Shown in pieces: positions 47,801 through 59,791 of a stretch of 64,000 nt of DNA. The position numbers and the translations under genes were made by a program. The stretch's first letter is position 1, and each line of letters opens with the position of its first letter. Under the pieces are notes generated by a model. It saw only the letters and a list, made by a program, of their open reading frames with translations. It had not been told where the DNA came from and made no database searches. The DNA is from Varroa destructor (Eukaryota; Arthropoda; Arachnida; Mesostigmata; Varroidae): positions 3,161,669-3,225,668 of the forward strand of contig NW_019211459.1 of NCBI RefSeq assembly GCF_002443255.2. Direction: 5' to 3'.

Positions 47801-50800
47801 TCATGATTCAGCTCAGGCCACTATCCTATTATACAATCCTGCGGGCTCGCTTTTTCTGCTATAGCCTGTCTGACCACATTTCTGCTTAGAAAGAGGCCGA
47901 TTATATTCTATAGCGCTATATCGTACCCCTCGTTCTCTACCCTCCATTATTTGTGTTATCTGCAGCGGTACGCTCGTGATCGCGCGGGCCGTGTCTGTTT
48001 GTAAACAATAAAAATTCGCGTAATCCAGTACATGTTGAAGATTGCCTCCGCCCTATTTGACTCGACGCGGAGTACGGCATGACTCCACGTACTTCTAACA
48101 TTTGTATATACGTACGTATGTTTGTGAATGTGACCGTTATCAGCTAGCCGGCAAACCCGCTAATATGGCAAACAGAGGAGTTCCGTACACTTCTCAAACA
48201 ATAATCACGTTATAAGACATGTTACATATAGCGGAAATAATGAGGTTAAAGATACCTTGGACTGGATCCATACGGAGCCTGGTTCTAAAACCAGGTCGAC
48301 TTAAAGAAACGTCTGTTCTTTTAGACACTTAGAGTACTCGCTGCTCGCCTCGTGGCCTGTCTGGCCTATTAACATCCCTATCTATTTCTTTATTCCTCTC
48401 ACTTTGGCCATGCGGGGCATTTACGCAGTTTGGGCATTACGTTTACTCAGATCTCTGGTTACATTTATTATATCTCCACGAAACCGCTCGGTAGAACGAA
48501 CAAGCTTAGCGTATACCTGTTCACGGCCATCCCTTAGAGCATTGCTTGACGTGAAGTATCATACTGGACTAAGAAGAAATCTTCAAGGTTACAGGTGTAC
48601 TAATTGTCTCAGCTGAGCTTGCTTCGGGTTTTCCAACCCTGTATGAAGTTGCAAAGGCGAGTGCTCATAGACTATTACTAGCCATTTGTCTTGGAGCTTT
48701 TTAGAAATGACGTTGTCAACGGTTAACCTATGACAGTCACTAAGAGAAGATGTATGTTGATTAACACGTGCGGACCGCTGATGCGCAAGTACTCCCAAAA
48801 GGCCTCGATGTCTTATGGTATGTTGCACTATGTGGAGCATCATATATGTTCGTGTACTCGTTTGAGGTGAGGACGACACCGCTTAAAATCGCTCACCAGA
48901 GCTACGATTTTGTCTCCGTTTTTACGAAAATGGCTTCGCAAGCAACCTAAAGCTTTAAAATTTGCCGGTAAACTAAATATTAAACGTTTCGTTATTGAGC
49001 CTCTAAGGTCGTGGGAGCCGCGCGGCGATCTCTAGAAAACTTTTCCGCAGCGAATTTCAGTGCTTCACACGCTAATCGGAATCATTTAGGCAGCAATGCT
49101 TCAAAGTATGAAGTTCGGTTTTGATTTACGCTATCGATGTTCTACTGGTTTTAACCAAAGGTCCTAATTCATCGTGTCGATACAAAACATCTAAATACAT
49201 AAATGACGACATTGATGCACGAGGATGCTTTGGCAAACAAAAGAGCCTGTCTTCATAAATCATACTTTATGTCGTACAGACGAAACTCCCTGATTGGATT
49301 TGAAGCACTTAGATAATGAACGTAAAACTACCGTCACGTAAACGCGTTATCTCCCTGTACTCGATTATGACAAAGCTTTGTTCGTGATACTGCAAATGCT
49401 TATGGTAATGAGTTCTGTTCATTTTAGGTTACATGTAGTGGTTTTTGTGTTGCTATCTTTTCTATTAAAATCAGAGATGTACACTGAAGTATAATTTAAT
49501 CGTCTTCACTTCTTCGTAAGTGAAGCCTACGTAATCTAAAATAAATCGAGCTGAATAAATTCCGTTGTTCTATACTTAGAAACACTAAATATGTTTTGCA
49601 TACAAATGTATCCGCCGTTTTAAGCCTATGTTAGACTTCTGGTCATAAACAGATTTATGTTAGCAATGATATTAATCGCCTTGCTGAAATCTATGAAAAC
49701 CAAATCTCACTATGAAGGCTTTTAGTTGAAGCCCTAGACTACCACGAACGTCCGGTGTATTGCTGGAGGGGTTTCCACTTGGCCAACTGTAGAGAAATCG
49801 ACTGCTTTATTAGAACTTTGTAAGCCACTCTCGTTTACGCCTAGCGCTGATCTTCACAACTTTCTTTTTCTTCTTGAATTCATTTTCGAATTCGTTTTGT
49901 TAGCCAGAACACGTGTGCCCGTGGCAGGTTCTGTTTCAATAAAGGTGGCTTGCGTCAGCTTGGGGGCAGCCTCTTTAGGAGGCATTTCTCGATGTTGGTA
50001 AACCGAAAACGATTGCCTAGATTCAAGGTCTAGTCTGGTTCAGGTCGACCGCATACTCGTGATTTGTCTATCTTGGTCCACTTCGTCCTTTCTCTTACAA
50101 GCTGCACTTTATCGTTCGCTTAGTGCAAACATCGTTGCCACCTACTGGGCGCAGCCGAAGTCTGCGCACTTCACAGGATTTCCACATGTTGCGGCAACAG
50201 CGCAAATGAATCAAACAGTGGTGGTAATGTTGTCGCTTCGACCTCTAGAGTCTAAACTAGACAGATCGTTTTACTATAGCGTCGTCTGCGTTTGTTTTAG
50301 CTACCGCTGCCTAATGTATGCGTGTTATCCCAGCTACTATACTCAGTGAAGCCCGCAGCAGGAATTCCTGCTGCCAGTCCCGCTCTGCTTATATATATAT
50401 ATATAGTAATGGTCAGCCATCCCGATAATCCAATGGTTGGTTCGTCCGTTTGCCGCAGAGCCCATACACGGCCCTGACGTTCAAAATATAGAGTGACTTG
50501 TTAACCGGCGGTAAGGATAGCATCTTATTAAATCTAGTCATCTGTTCACCATGTAACCACGAATCTAGCATATCAGCTTGGGGTCTGTTCTTTTGCGCAT
50601 GTAGAGTAGTTACTTCAGCGAGAAGTTAACAGACACTACTACCATAGCTTTGTTCGAGTTGGTCTTCATTTTAGGATTCGTTTCCTTCATCGGCAACTTA
50701 TAGCTGATTTATTATACTGTCAGCTATAGGAACGATGTGAAAAGTTGTATAATTGGAAAAGGGTTATTGTAAATATTTGAAGATCCGTTTCTAACGAGTA

Positions 50801-52275
50801 GGACGCTTTAAAGAGATGTTGGACAGAGTTCGTATGGTGTTGCCTTTATGCCCACAGGGTAAGTAAGTGGGCAAGACTTTTTCACAAAAACCGTCAAATA
50901 TGAAAATAATAAAACTGAGGGTTAGTAATGCCGATTTGTAAAATGGTATCTTTTGAAGCTTATCATAGTTATGTTGGGCTTGATTTGACCGACAGTGTTC
51001 CTCAACGCTATGGTTACTCATTTAGCCAGTTCAAAGAAAAAGCTTTTCAGGCAGCATCATTAAAAAGACTCCATATATCAGCGCGAACAGAACGCTGCTT
51101 CTACCGTTGTAAGGATGAGCATGCTCATTAAAAATACCCGGACCCACGATCGTTTTACTGATGAAGTGGGCCACGAAGTAGCCCAGGTCAGCAAAGACAA
51201 ATAATGCAAAACGAAACACAAAACAAAGACCGGCGTGAAAATCGTTTTTTCAACCGCGAAATAAATGATACGGCTAGGCACCAATGTACATTAATAAACG
51301 AACGTATTATTGAATAGCGATATTTTCAATAAACTACGACAATAAACTACGACGTAACAATTTAACATTATTTACCTGCCTATGTGATGATATCTCATCA
51401 TGGTGGGTTTTAAAAAATCTGCTCTAAAAAATGTGTTTTGTCGAGCATATTTTGTTAAAACATCTCAGAGGTTCCAATTGTTCCACTGTATGTTTGCAGA
51501 AAAAACAGCGAAAAATGTGTGTTGTCAGAACTGTTAAGTTACCTCTAGCTTTGAAAATTATGGGTATTGCTTTACTTGTAATGACTGTATCAACTAAGTT
51601 TTTTACACATATATGTTAATAGTCTGTGAAGATACTACAGATATAATTTGTTACATATTATAATAATGTGTATATTACTACGACTCTTCTCGTTGAGTCT
51701 AGGGTAGGGGTATAATTCCATTAAGTGTTCCATAGAGAGCAACCCCCTAAGAATGCCTTCTAGGCTATAGCGTGTTGCAGGACGAGCGGCTGTATCAATG
51801 CTCAGCATAGCAGAAAGCACTAATTATGTTCTGTCTACTTTTGGTTACATGGGTAAAAAAGTAGGTCTATGGTTGGAAAAGTTTATAACTAAGGCTATTT
51901 TCTCTCATTTGTTGAGCTATGCCTCGCCCTAATGTAAGCGGGCATCCCTTCTGATCACTTTTCCCCACCTGATTAGCTCCGACCTGTATTGCGATGAACA
52001 TGTCAACGACAACTGGCTTTATAGTTCAAGGTAATAAAAACTAAGCGACCTGGCACTTCCTTTCCCTCTGCGATTTGATCATTTCAACTTCTTGTTCAAT
52101 TATGCATTTTTTGTTATATAAGTAAATATATAAACGAGTTTTAAAAACAGAAGATGAACGACTAATCTATAACCAACTGAGTCTCCGAACCGAACATGTC
52201 CGTTACGTCTTCCAAATAGCGTTAGCGGCTTTTACAACATATCAATGTACGTTCTCTATTTTTGTTCTCTTGCAG
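44890..52275. other. noncoding stretch
   Basis: No gene was recognised in about 7 kb. Small features are an 8-bp hairpin (49504-49525, CTTCACTT...AAGTGAAG), a 7-bp hairpin around 48278, a short AT run near 50391-50405, and a 13-bp tandem duplication at 51328-51353. Frames such as 47000-47215 and 50059-50349 look mildly coding-like but lack an ATG, a domain or paired splice sites. Confidence 0.5.
51328..51353. repeat. exact 13-bp tandem duplication
   Basis: AATAAACTACGAC occurs twice in immediate succession. It is a recent or conserved short tandem duplication, with no coding context. Confidence 0.95.
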
Positions 52276-52674
52276 ACTTGGAGTGTGCGGGATCTATTCT
52301 GCATAGCCAAGACCATACGAAGGCGTCGTTGCGAAGATCTGTGAGGAATAATCGACAGAAGTCAACGTTACGAACAAGCAAACGTGCGGAAAGATTGAGG
52401 AAAATCTCCGTACCGTATAACAAATTTAGTGTTTTAGACTTGTACAACTATAAGGTCTTTAAGTGTGCAAAGGTCAAGCGACAAGCCAACTCAGTCACAG
52501 AGATGTCAACGACCCGCTTCACCGTACTTCGCACGACAAACAAGTCCTTGCTATGTGAGGACTCAGCCGACAAGCGATATGGCTCTACGGAAGTCGACCA
52601 TTCATACGGCGTCACATACAAATCACCCTCACCTAACGGACAATCATCGCACGATATTCATCCAAAGCTCAAGG
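52276..52674 (+). CDS. candidate internal exon, product unknown
   Basis: A strong acceptor (ctctatttttgttctcttgcag) ends at 52275 and a consensus donor (AAGG|GTAAGC) begins at 52675. The 399 nt between them are open in one frame across the whole length, entering and leaving in phase 1, so the exon could be skipped without a shift. Codons favour C/G endings (GTC, AAG, GAC, TAC, ACC, CGC), unlike the AT-rich flanks. The protein starts (Y/H/N/D)LECAGSILHSQDHTKASL. It is basic and Ser/Lys/Arg-rich in its first half, with few hydrophobic stretches, suggesting an intracellular, partly disordered segment. I recognise no domain. A second frame is also open over the last two thirds, so the reading frame needs confirmation. 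Confidence 0.42.
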
Positions 52675-55600
52675 GTAAGCAGGCGAGAATGGTATAATTC
52701 TGTAGATGTTAGGCATCATTCATTTATCTCTCAAGTGTACTTACTTACGGTGAAACCGTATTTGCAACGTACACGTTTACCTATAACATTCAGTTGGCCT
52801 AAATGAATCGTTATTAAAGGCCAGCGTAAATGCTACAATTAGTTGATAAAGAGCCTTAGCTTTAATAAGTCCATACTCAAAACACTCAGGCCCCTTCTTG
52901 TCGCACGCCGCGCGGTACATACGGGTACAGTGAAGGACGACCAATGTAATACCAATGTATACTGGCCTAACCGTCTGTTAGATTTGCCTTATTACAACGA
53001 ACATAAAATACACGCATGGATTGCCGATAATAAATGTTAACACGAGCTCAATCAAGATAGATTATTGAGCGTATGTCTTATGGGGGCGTATCCTGCCGAA
53101 TGTCAACGATCCCATAGGGCAAAAGGACCTATATAGGTACAAGCTCTCTCAACCATTAGTAATAGCTTAACGTTTCTTCTTATAATTTCGTACAGCATGT
53201 TTACTTTGCTAGAATGGAAGTAAATTCATTCAGCATACTAATACATAGGTATATCCAGGTATCCGAGCTATGGTCCGCTGTACGCTTTTAAAGGTACATG
53301 ATCAGATTCTTTAGAGCACGGGCAAGGTAACACCTTACCTTAGCTACTCTCAAACGTCGAATTTAGTAAACAATCCTATATCTTATCATGTCGTTCGATT
53401 GAGACAATGCTGGCTTTCTACGAAAGTTCGACACGAAATCAGAAAGAGAACTCAGGACAATATATCGCGTCCAGTAGATCTGAGGATTATTATTCCCGAT
53501 GGCCTGAAGACGCTTGCCAGCAGCGCTGTCGCGTTAGCTTTGTCTGTACTAAGCCCGGGTTGCTGAACGTTTGACAGCCTAGTTCCAGCTCTCGTCAAGA
53601 CTGCTGAAACGCTAACGAATACAGGCTCGCTCACTGACTGGCGGGTGACCATGCTTGTGGATCAATTTTAGAGAACCTTACCATATTTTTATTCATAAAT
53701 GGCTAAAAGCCTAGGTTATTCGAGAGGTTGTGTCCTAACTAGCAAATAGTATCGATACTGCACAGTAGTTGAAGCTGGTTCGTGCGTTCCACTGTAGTAT
53801 TACTCGAAAGTGCCGAATCACTCATACATACCTAGTGGACAATAGTAAAGTTATTTGTTGTCTAAGTTATTCGAGTGAAATACTTCAGTAGAACGTTGAT
53901 CAATCGTTGTGTATCTGTTCCATCACTCATTCTCTTTTCATAGGCCTTTTTTTGGTTTCCCTGACACATGAGCTTCCTCTCACGTTGCTCGCCCGAATGC
54001 AACTGGACTGTGGATGAATCGAAAGTTTCCAATAGGTAGCGATGTTTGCTTGTGGACCTGGGACCTTCAACCTAAAGAGTAGCTAGGGGTATCTCGAAAT
54101 TTACGTTGGGTGTCTCCGTTGGGCATTCCATCAGAGGGCTGGCTCCCGGCACGAAACGAAGTCTGTCCATTTTCGAGTTCAAGCCCAGACCACAACGAGT
54201 CCCTAAGATTAACACTAAATACCTTGCTCACTAAGGTATCACGCGGCAGTGAGAGGTATCTGGCACCGCTGACGGCAGCTGGCCAGTGCAATCGATGTTC
54301 TAAACGCTGTATCGGTCGGGACGGTGGCTGCGGTAGAAGCAGCAACTTGTGTGCTAACTAAATTTGTCCGTGTGCACACCTCGCCTTCATGTACCCATGT
54401 GTCAATCTGTGACTCCATAAAGACACTTGAAGAGCGGGAGTTTGCATGAGAATGAGTAAAAGGAATGTCGCTCGCAAAATCATATGTATGTTCGAACGCA
54501 CTTCGCTGTGCCGATTTGCATATACGGATACCTAGACTGTGTCCAGCTATAGGTATCGCCGTTGCCATTGAGCAACAGGAGAAGCGAACAGCGAGAGCAG
54601 TGGGAAACAGCAGTTTCCGTTAGATATGCCTGGCTGAAGGACTAGTAGGACAGCCAACAATACCAATCGAAAAAGTTTTCAAGGAGAACATTGGGAGATC
54701 CATCTGACTGGCACTACCTTCGAGGCCTAGGAGGGAATTGTTGAATGGATAGCGCTGACCACCTAAATAATGCACAATCCTGCCCGGTGGAAATCGCGAA
54801 GTCAATGTACCAGCGACTCCTAAAAACAAAACAATAGATAGCGAGGCGTTGACAGATCCTTCGAGCCAGGTTCAAGAGAGAAGAGACAGGAGTGCTAGTA
54901 ATAATCTCCCTTGTCGGGGCTCTTGAACTCAATAACAAGCGGACTAACTGGATGAACGCAAGCAAGGACCGAACCCTGCTGGTCGCTGCTGGCCGAGTAT
55001 ATTCATGTAGCAGACGACACGTCTGCGTAACCTATGAACTAGCTGTGCCAGGCGAGTCATAGCGCTATCATTACAGAGTACTCCACCTTGACAAAATGCT
55101 GATGCCAGTTACAGGATGCAAGTGGTCTCGGAGACTAATGAATACCTTATCAGTTTGCCAAGAAGAGTTAGAAATATAGAGCTCGAATGAGGCATGACAG
55201 GAACGTACCTTGTTTCGGCGGCAGGACAGAAGGGGCTTTTTCCGTTGTTGTGCAGGTAGTCAGTAACTTTTTTTCGAGGAGAGAACAAAGATGAGGTACC
55301 AGCAGAAGCACGCCTTTTTCCCATCCATAATATCTATTGCCATTTGTTGCTGTTGGTGTTCATCTTTCTTCAATTGTTCGTAACTCCGCTTATTTAGCTC
55401 ACAGCCGATAGCGTATCCTGGCTATAACTGGGTGCAATTGAAGTAGCTCTAGTTTCCAATTGAGAATCGTTTCTCAGTCTATCAGCATATTAGTGATGCC
55501 GATATCAATGGCGAACCATGACTTTGATACTTTGAAAATAGTCCTGTTAATATAATAATCCTAATAAACCTACCTGAAAAAAATTAATACAACGAGCGCA

Positions 55601-58600
55601 GTCCTCCATAAGGCGAGAAAGTGTAAATCGATTTAGCATAGTACTTTGTGTTACGAAAATGGTTTTCTAATGTTAGAAAATCTAGCTGGCAGCCAGGCCA
55701 GAAGCCTGCTTGGGGCCATAACTGGGTTAGTGCATTTCTGGCCATATGCTCGAGTAGTAGTAGTAGATCGAGACCTAAATTATAACCACATCCTTTCCGG
55801 GGAGTAAATAGGAATAAGATGTACAGCTATTGATAAGAGGCCTAATGAAAATCGCGTTCATTTCGGAGGCTTTTCTACAGTGTCCCGATATCGTAGCTTA
55901 ATGAGGTGCAAAGCTCGGCAATTCGCTCCCTATTAACTGTAAAAAATGCCGAAACCGATATGGATTTATAAATCGCAGCTTGGAAATTACCAAATTACCT
56001 ATTACATACATACGGTTTAGTTACTAAAAAGACAAATGAACAGGTACCAACGGCTCTCCTCCGCCTGCACATTGAGTTAGACAGATAGCTAGGCTATTTG
56101 TGTATCTTATGAATATGGAATTAAATTATCATGGTGCAGAAATGATAACAGGATACTATAGGGCTAAATATTCTATATCATTTATCATTGGCAAGTGGTT
56201 TGCCGCGCGAAACGGATAATAGCAAAATGCTATGGCCTATAACAGTAAATAGCGTAAGTTCCAAGTCAAAAGTCAACCACGGATTCTAAGGGTGTCAGTG
56301 GTTACCAAAATGCCTGACACTATTTAGAGATTCAAAGGTTGGCCATTCAGTGACTTAAACCGCGGTAACTTTTAACTTGTTGGTTGTGACAGATATCCGA
56401 ATTTTTTTCGTTGAAGCGTATGCCGAAAACATAATGCTGAACTATCTACCGATGAAATGAGGAACTGGGGCCTCTCGCGCCAAAATGAAAGTTGATGGCG
56501 CACCCGAAAAGCAAACTGATTTTGTTAAATCCGTCTCTTAAGAAACTCCCCCCTGACCTCGTTATGTAAACACCTACACTACAGCACATTAATATTCACG
56601 TGAAATAAAGCCTCTTCAATAAGATACGCTACCGTTGTGAAGTTGAAATTTATTTCTAGAACGATGAAAACACAATGTCTGTTTTTACACACAAAACATG
56701 ACACATACAAAAGCATTGTTACTATTTCAACCATTACCGTTAGCGGGTTGCACATACCGAAGGAGCTAAGGAGAAAGAATTGGCCTTTGGCTACACGCCG
56801 ATAATTTTTTTTGAAAAAGATGTGTGATGGAATAGGTCTAATCTGACTGATTTATGACTTCGTTTAAAAATGTCTTATTTGTGCAGGGGTAACTATGGGT
56901 GATATAAAGGGATACACCGAAGAATGATTTTTTCGTATGCTACTAGAATAAGAATAAAAAATCCTTTGGTAGTTTCTGAACAATCATATATCTAGCTACC
57001 GCATTCACACATGTAATTATGCCTCTTCGATGTAAACCGATAATGAGGTTACCAGTTGCCCATTTTAAAGCGTGCAAAATCCCGCAATCATATAAACCTA
57101 AAATTAAGAGGTTAAAGCCAACATTGACTACTCCTTTGCTCAATCTGGGATGTAATTGAAGTACGGCGATATGATCCGCGGTTCTTATCAGATAATCAAG
57201 CTAACTGCTCTCGATTACCGTGCCAACGATCCACCAGTCTCTCAGAGAACACAGGATGGAGGGCTACATTATTCTTGGAGAATATTTCATAGTAACTGAT
57301 GTTCCTTATATAAAACTGCAAGTAGTACTATCACTTCACATCCAAACCCACTCGATGCTATCACTGGGTTGAGGTTCTCGTTAGGGCGACGCCATCCTTT
57401 CGCGTAGTCCCTTTCCAGCTGACTATCGTGAGATTGAATCTTACTTCGATCATGGCGACAGTGGGCTTCAAAGCGGGCCTAAAGTCACGGAAACTATCTC
57501 GTTGCACATGAAATGCATCACGCGCATTTTCAATTAGGTTAGGTTCAATTCATGAAGGACCCATTTTTTACTTAATTTCCGTATTTTCAGTATTTGTGCT
57601 ATGATTTTGTAATACGTTAGATATGAAAACTCGTTGAGTTTACTCCAGGAAAAACAAGCTTAGAATGAAGAACATGTTTTAAGCTCGAAAATCAATGCGT
57701 AATGGTCAACCCTATATTGTTGTTCGAGCACCGACATCTGGTTACTTCGCCGTTGGGCTTCAAGGCTTTAGTCGTCGTTCCTGAAACGTTTGCAGCATTC
57801 ACGTACTTTGCTTTTCTTGAGACGCCCTTACCTAGTGTCTTCACCAATCTTCAATAAATTTCTGCAGCGGCGCTGTAAGCTTCGAGGAACAAAGACATTA
57901 CTATTAAGCGTTGAGTTCAGAACTCACTTTTCGTGCAGTCAAGTCAGATACTTTTCATTCAGGGGACTGGAGTATTTACGAAGCAAATTTCGTTTTCTAG
58001 CGATGCTTTTTCAGTTTCAAAGTCCACCGGAATCGCTTGTAACAGTCTAACAACCGGCTGTTAATAATATCTGTGCTTTCATTATTTTATTGGAGGTTTG
58101 AATTACAAACAACTTTAATCGGCATGCTTCACGATGCATTATAAATCAAACAAAAATTATAACGGGACCTACTGCGCGGTCAGGTAACTACGATACCGCC
58201 ACTGCTTACGCACTATACTTTTACTTTAATATAGCACCAACATTAAATGAAACGGAAGATGTAGGAATGAAAGGAACATTGGACGATAAAAAATCAAGAC
58301 AGCTTTTCGAACGCCATGAGAAAGCAGGCTTGCTAAAAATTTGCAATACGAGAAAAGGAGGAAGAAAAAAAGAAAGCGAAGATGAAGGTTAGGAAGTAGG
58401 AAATCGTTTCATTAGACCGAGCTTAAATAAAATTTGATAAGTTATCTTGTCCTATTGACGACTAGCTAATAATTTACTCGTTACCGTTCTCTTGAAGATA
58501 TTCTGTATTCAACGGATTCCAATGCTTGCAGGGACTGGTATCCCGGTCATGCGTAGACCTGGTCCTGCGTATATCAGTGAGTGAACTTATACCCACAGAT

Positions 58601-59738
58601 GCTAAATACATTCCTATATTTTGCATCATCGGCGCCTAACCGTCTCAACGAAACAATATAATTTGACTCGTGAAGAAGTGTTAGCTAATAGTCCTTTTTA
58701 AAGTAAATTTTTCGCTGCAAAGGCCAGGTAATCAGCCAAACTCAGTATGTATACCCCGTTTAGTCGTATATGGGTATTGTATTGACAGAGGTGAAAGTTC
58801 AGGTAGATATCGAGTGTTCGTAGAGATAATATATTTGCCTTTTCTGTTTACAAGATGTTTACAACAAAAATTCTGTTGAAAAGTTTTTTTTTTTGCCTAA
58901 AAAGGTGTTATAGATGAAATAACGGAGTTACCACCAATCTAAAGGATTGTGGCGTCTAAATGTTCCGCTCGCTCACGCTGGGGTCTTCTCTGTTTTGTAA
59001 CATTGTCTGTACAGCTGTACCTTGGTTGCAGACGAGCTCGAGTAATCTAATATTCTATTTCGGCCAGGTCCCGGTAAGAAGCTAATTTTTAGCGCTTGAA
59101 AGCGTAACAGATTTCCTTCAGCGTCTTCCATATGTTCTGGATAAATTTCACTTAGGCAGGAAGAGGCGTAGCGTTTGCCCGATGCTACTTTGGTTCTCTC
59201 CCTAGATTTTGCTATCCATGACTCGCAAGGATAAGCAGGTCGCAAAAAAATAACTCACTCCCTTTTAGCCGTATTTCCAAGGAAACTATCCGACACGTCA
59301 AATAGCCGGAAAGTGAAAAGTATGCTTTTTAGCACAGACGGAACGTGATGGAGCGAGGAGTCGAAGCAACTAAAAGAAAAAGATTCATTCCTTGAGACAG
59401 TGAGCGACAATTCATAGTATATATTCTACTGCAGAAAGGCGACCATAGCACAAATGGTGTTTTAACGCGTGTTTGTAGCTTTGGCCGTGTGGAGGGTGAA
59501 GAGGCACTAAATCTCAACCTTGAGGCGTGCCAGTGAAATGTAGCGGATAAAAGATTACCATGGCATAGGGTTTGATATTTGCATAGGGAACAGGTTGCCG
59601 GACCGACGTAAGTGCCTACAATAGCATGAACGGAAGTTGAGTGTTGATTCGCAGAGTAACTTTAAGAAGCTTGTCAAGCATCCGATTAGAAGATCCAAAT
59701 GTAATAGCAACACTCTCTTTCTTTTTGGATTTCTGCAG
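52675..59738. other. noncoding stretch
   Basis: A GC-richer patch at about 54.0-55.3 kb has overlapping open frames on both strands (up to 109 codons), none with a domain or paired splice sites. It may be exonic or regulatory but cannot be assigned. The remainder is AT-rich, with a short (AGT)4 at about 55757-55769. Confidence 0.45.
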
Positions 59739-59791
59739 TAGCGACACCAGTAACACGGGCAGTAGATGCATAGATTTAAGCAGGCAGATAG
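59739..59791 (+). CDS. candidate 53-nt exon, product unknown
   Basis: A very strong acceptor (actctctttctttttggatttctgcag) ends at 59738 and an excellent donor (GATAG|GTAAGTATG) begins at 59792. The enclosed frame SDTSNTGSRCIDLSRQI is open and its codons follow a purine-first pattern typical of coding DNA. The phase is 2 entering and 1 leaving. No partner exon was found nearby and no family is recognised. Confidence 0.28.

Noticed and set aside
54067..54965. GC-richer region with overlapping frames on both strands
   Set aside because: No domain, no paired splice sites and no clear strand preference; could be exonic but not supportable.
57534..57545. TTAGGTTAGGTT, the arthropod telomere unit
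   Set aside because: Only two and a fraction units, expected by chance; not an interstitial telomere tract.
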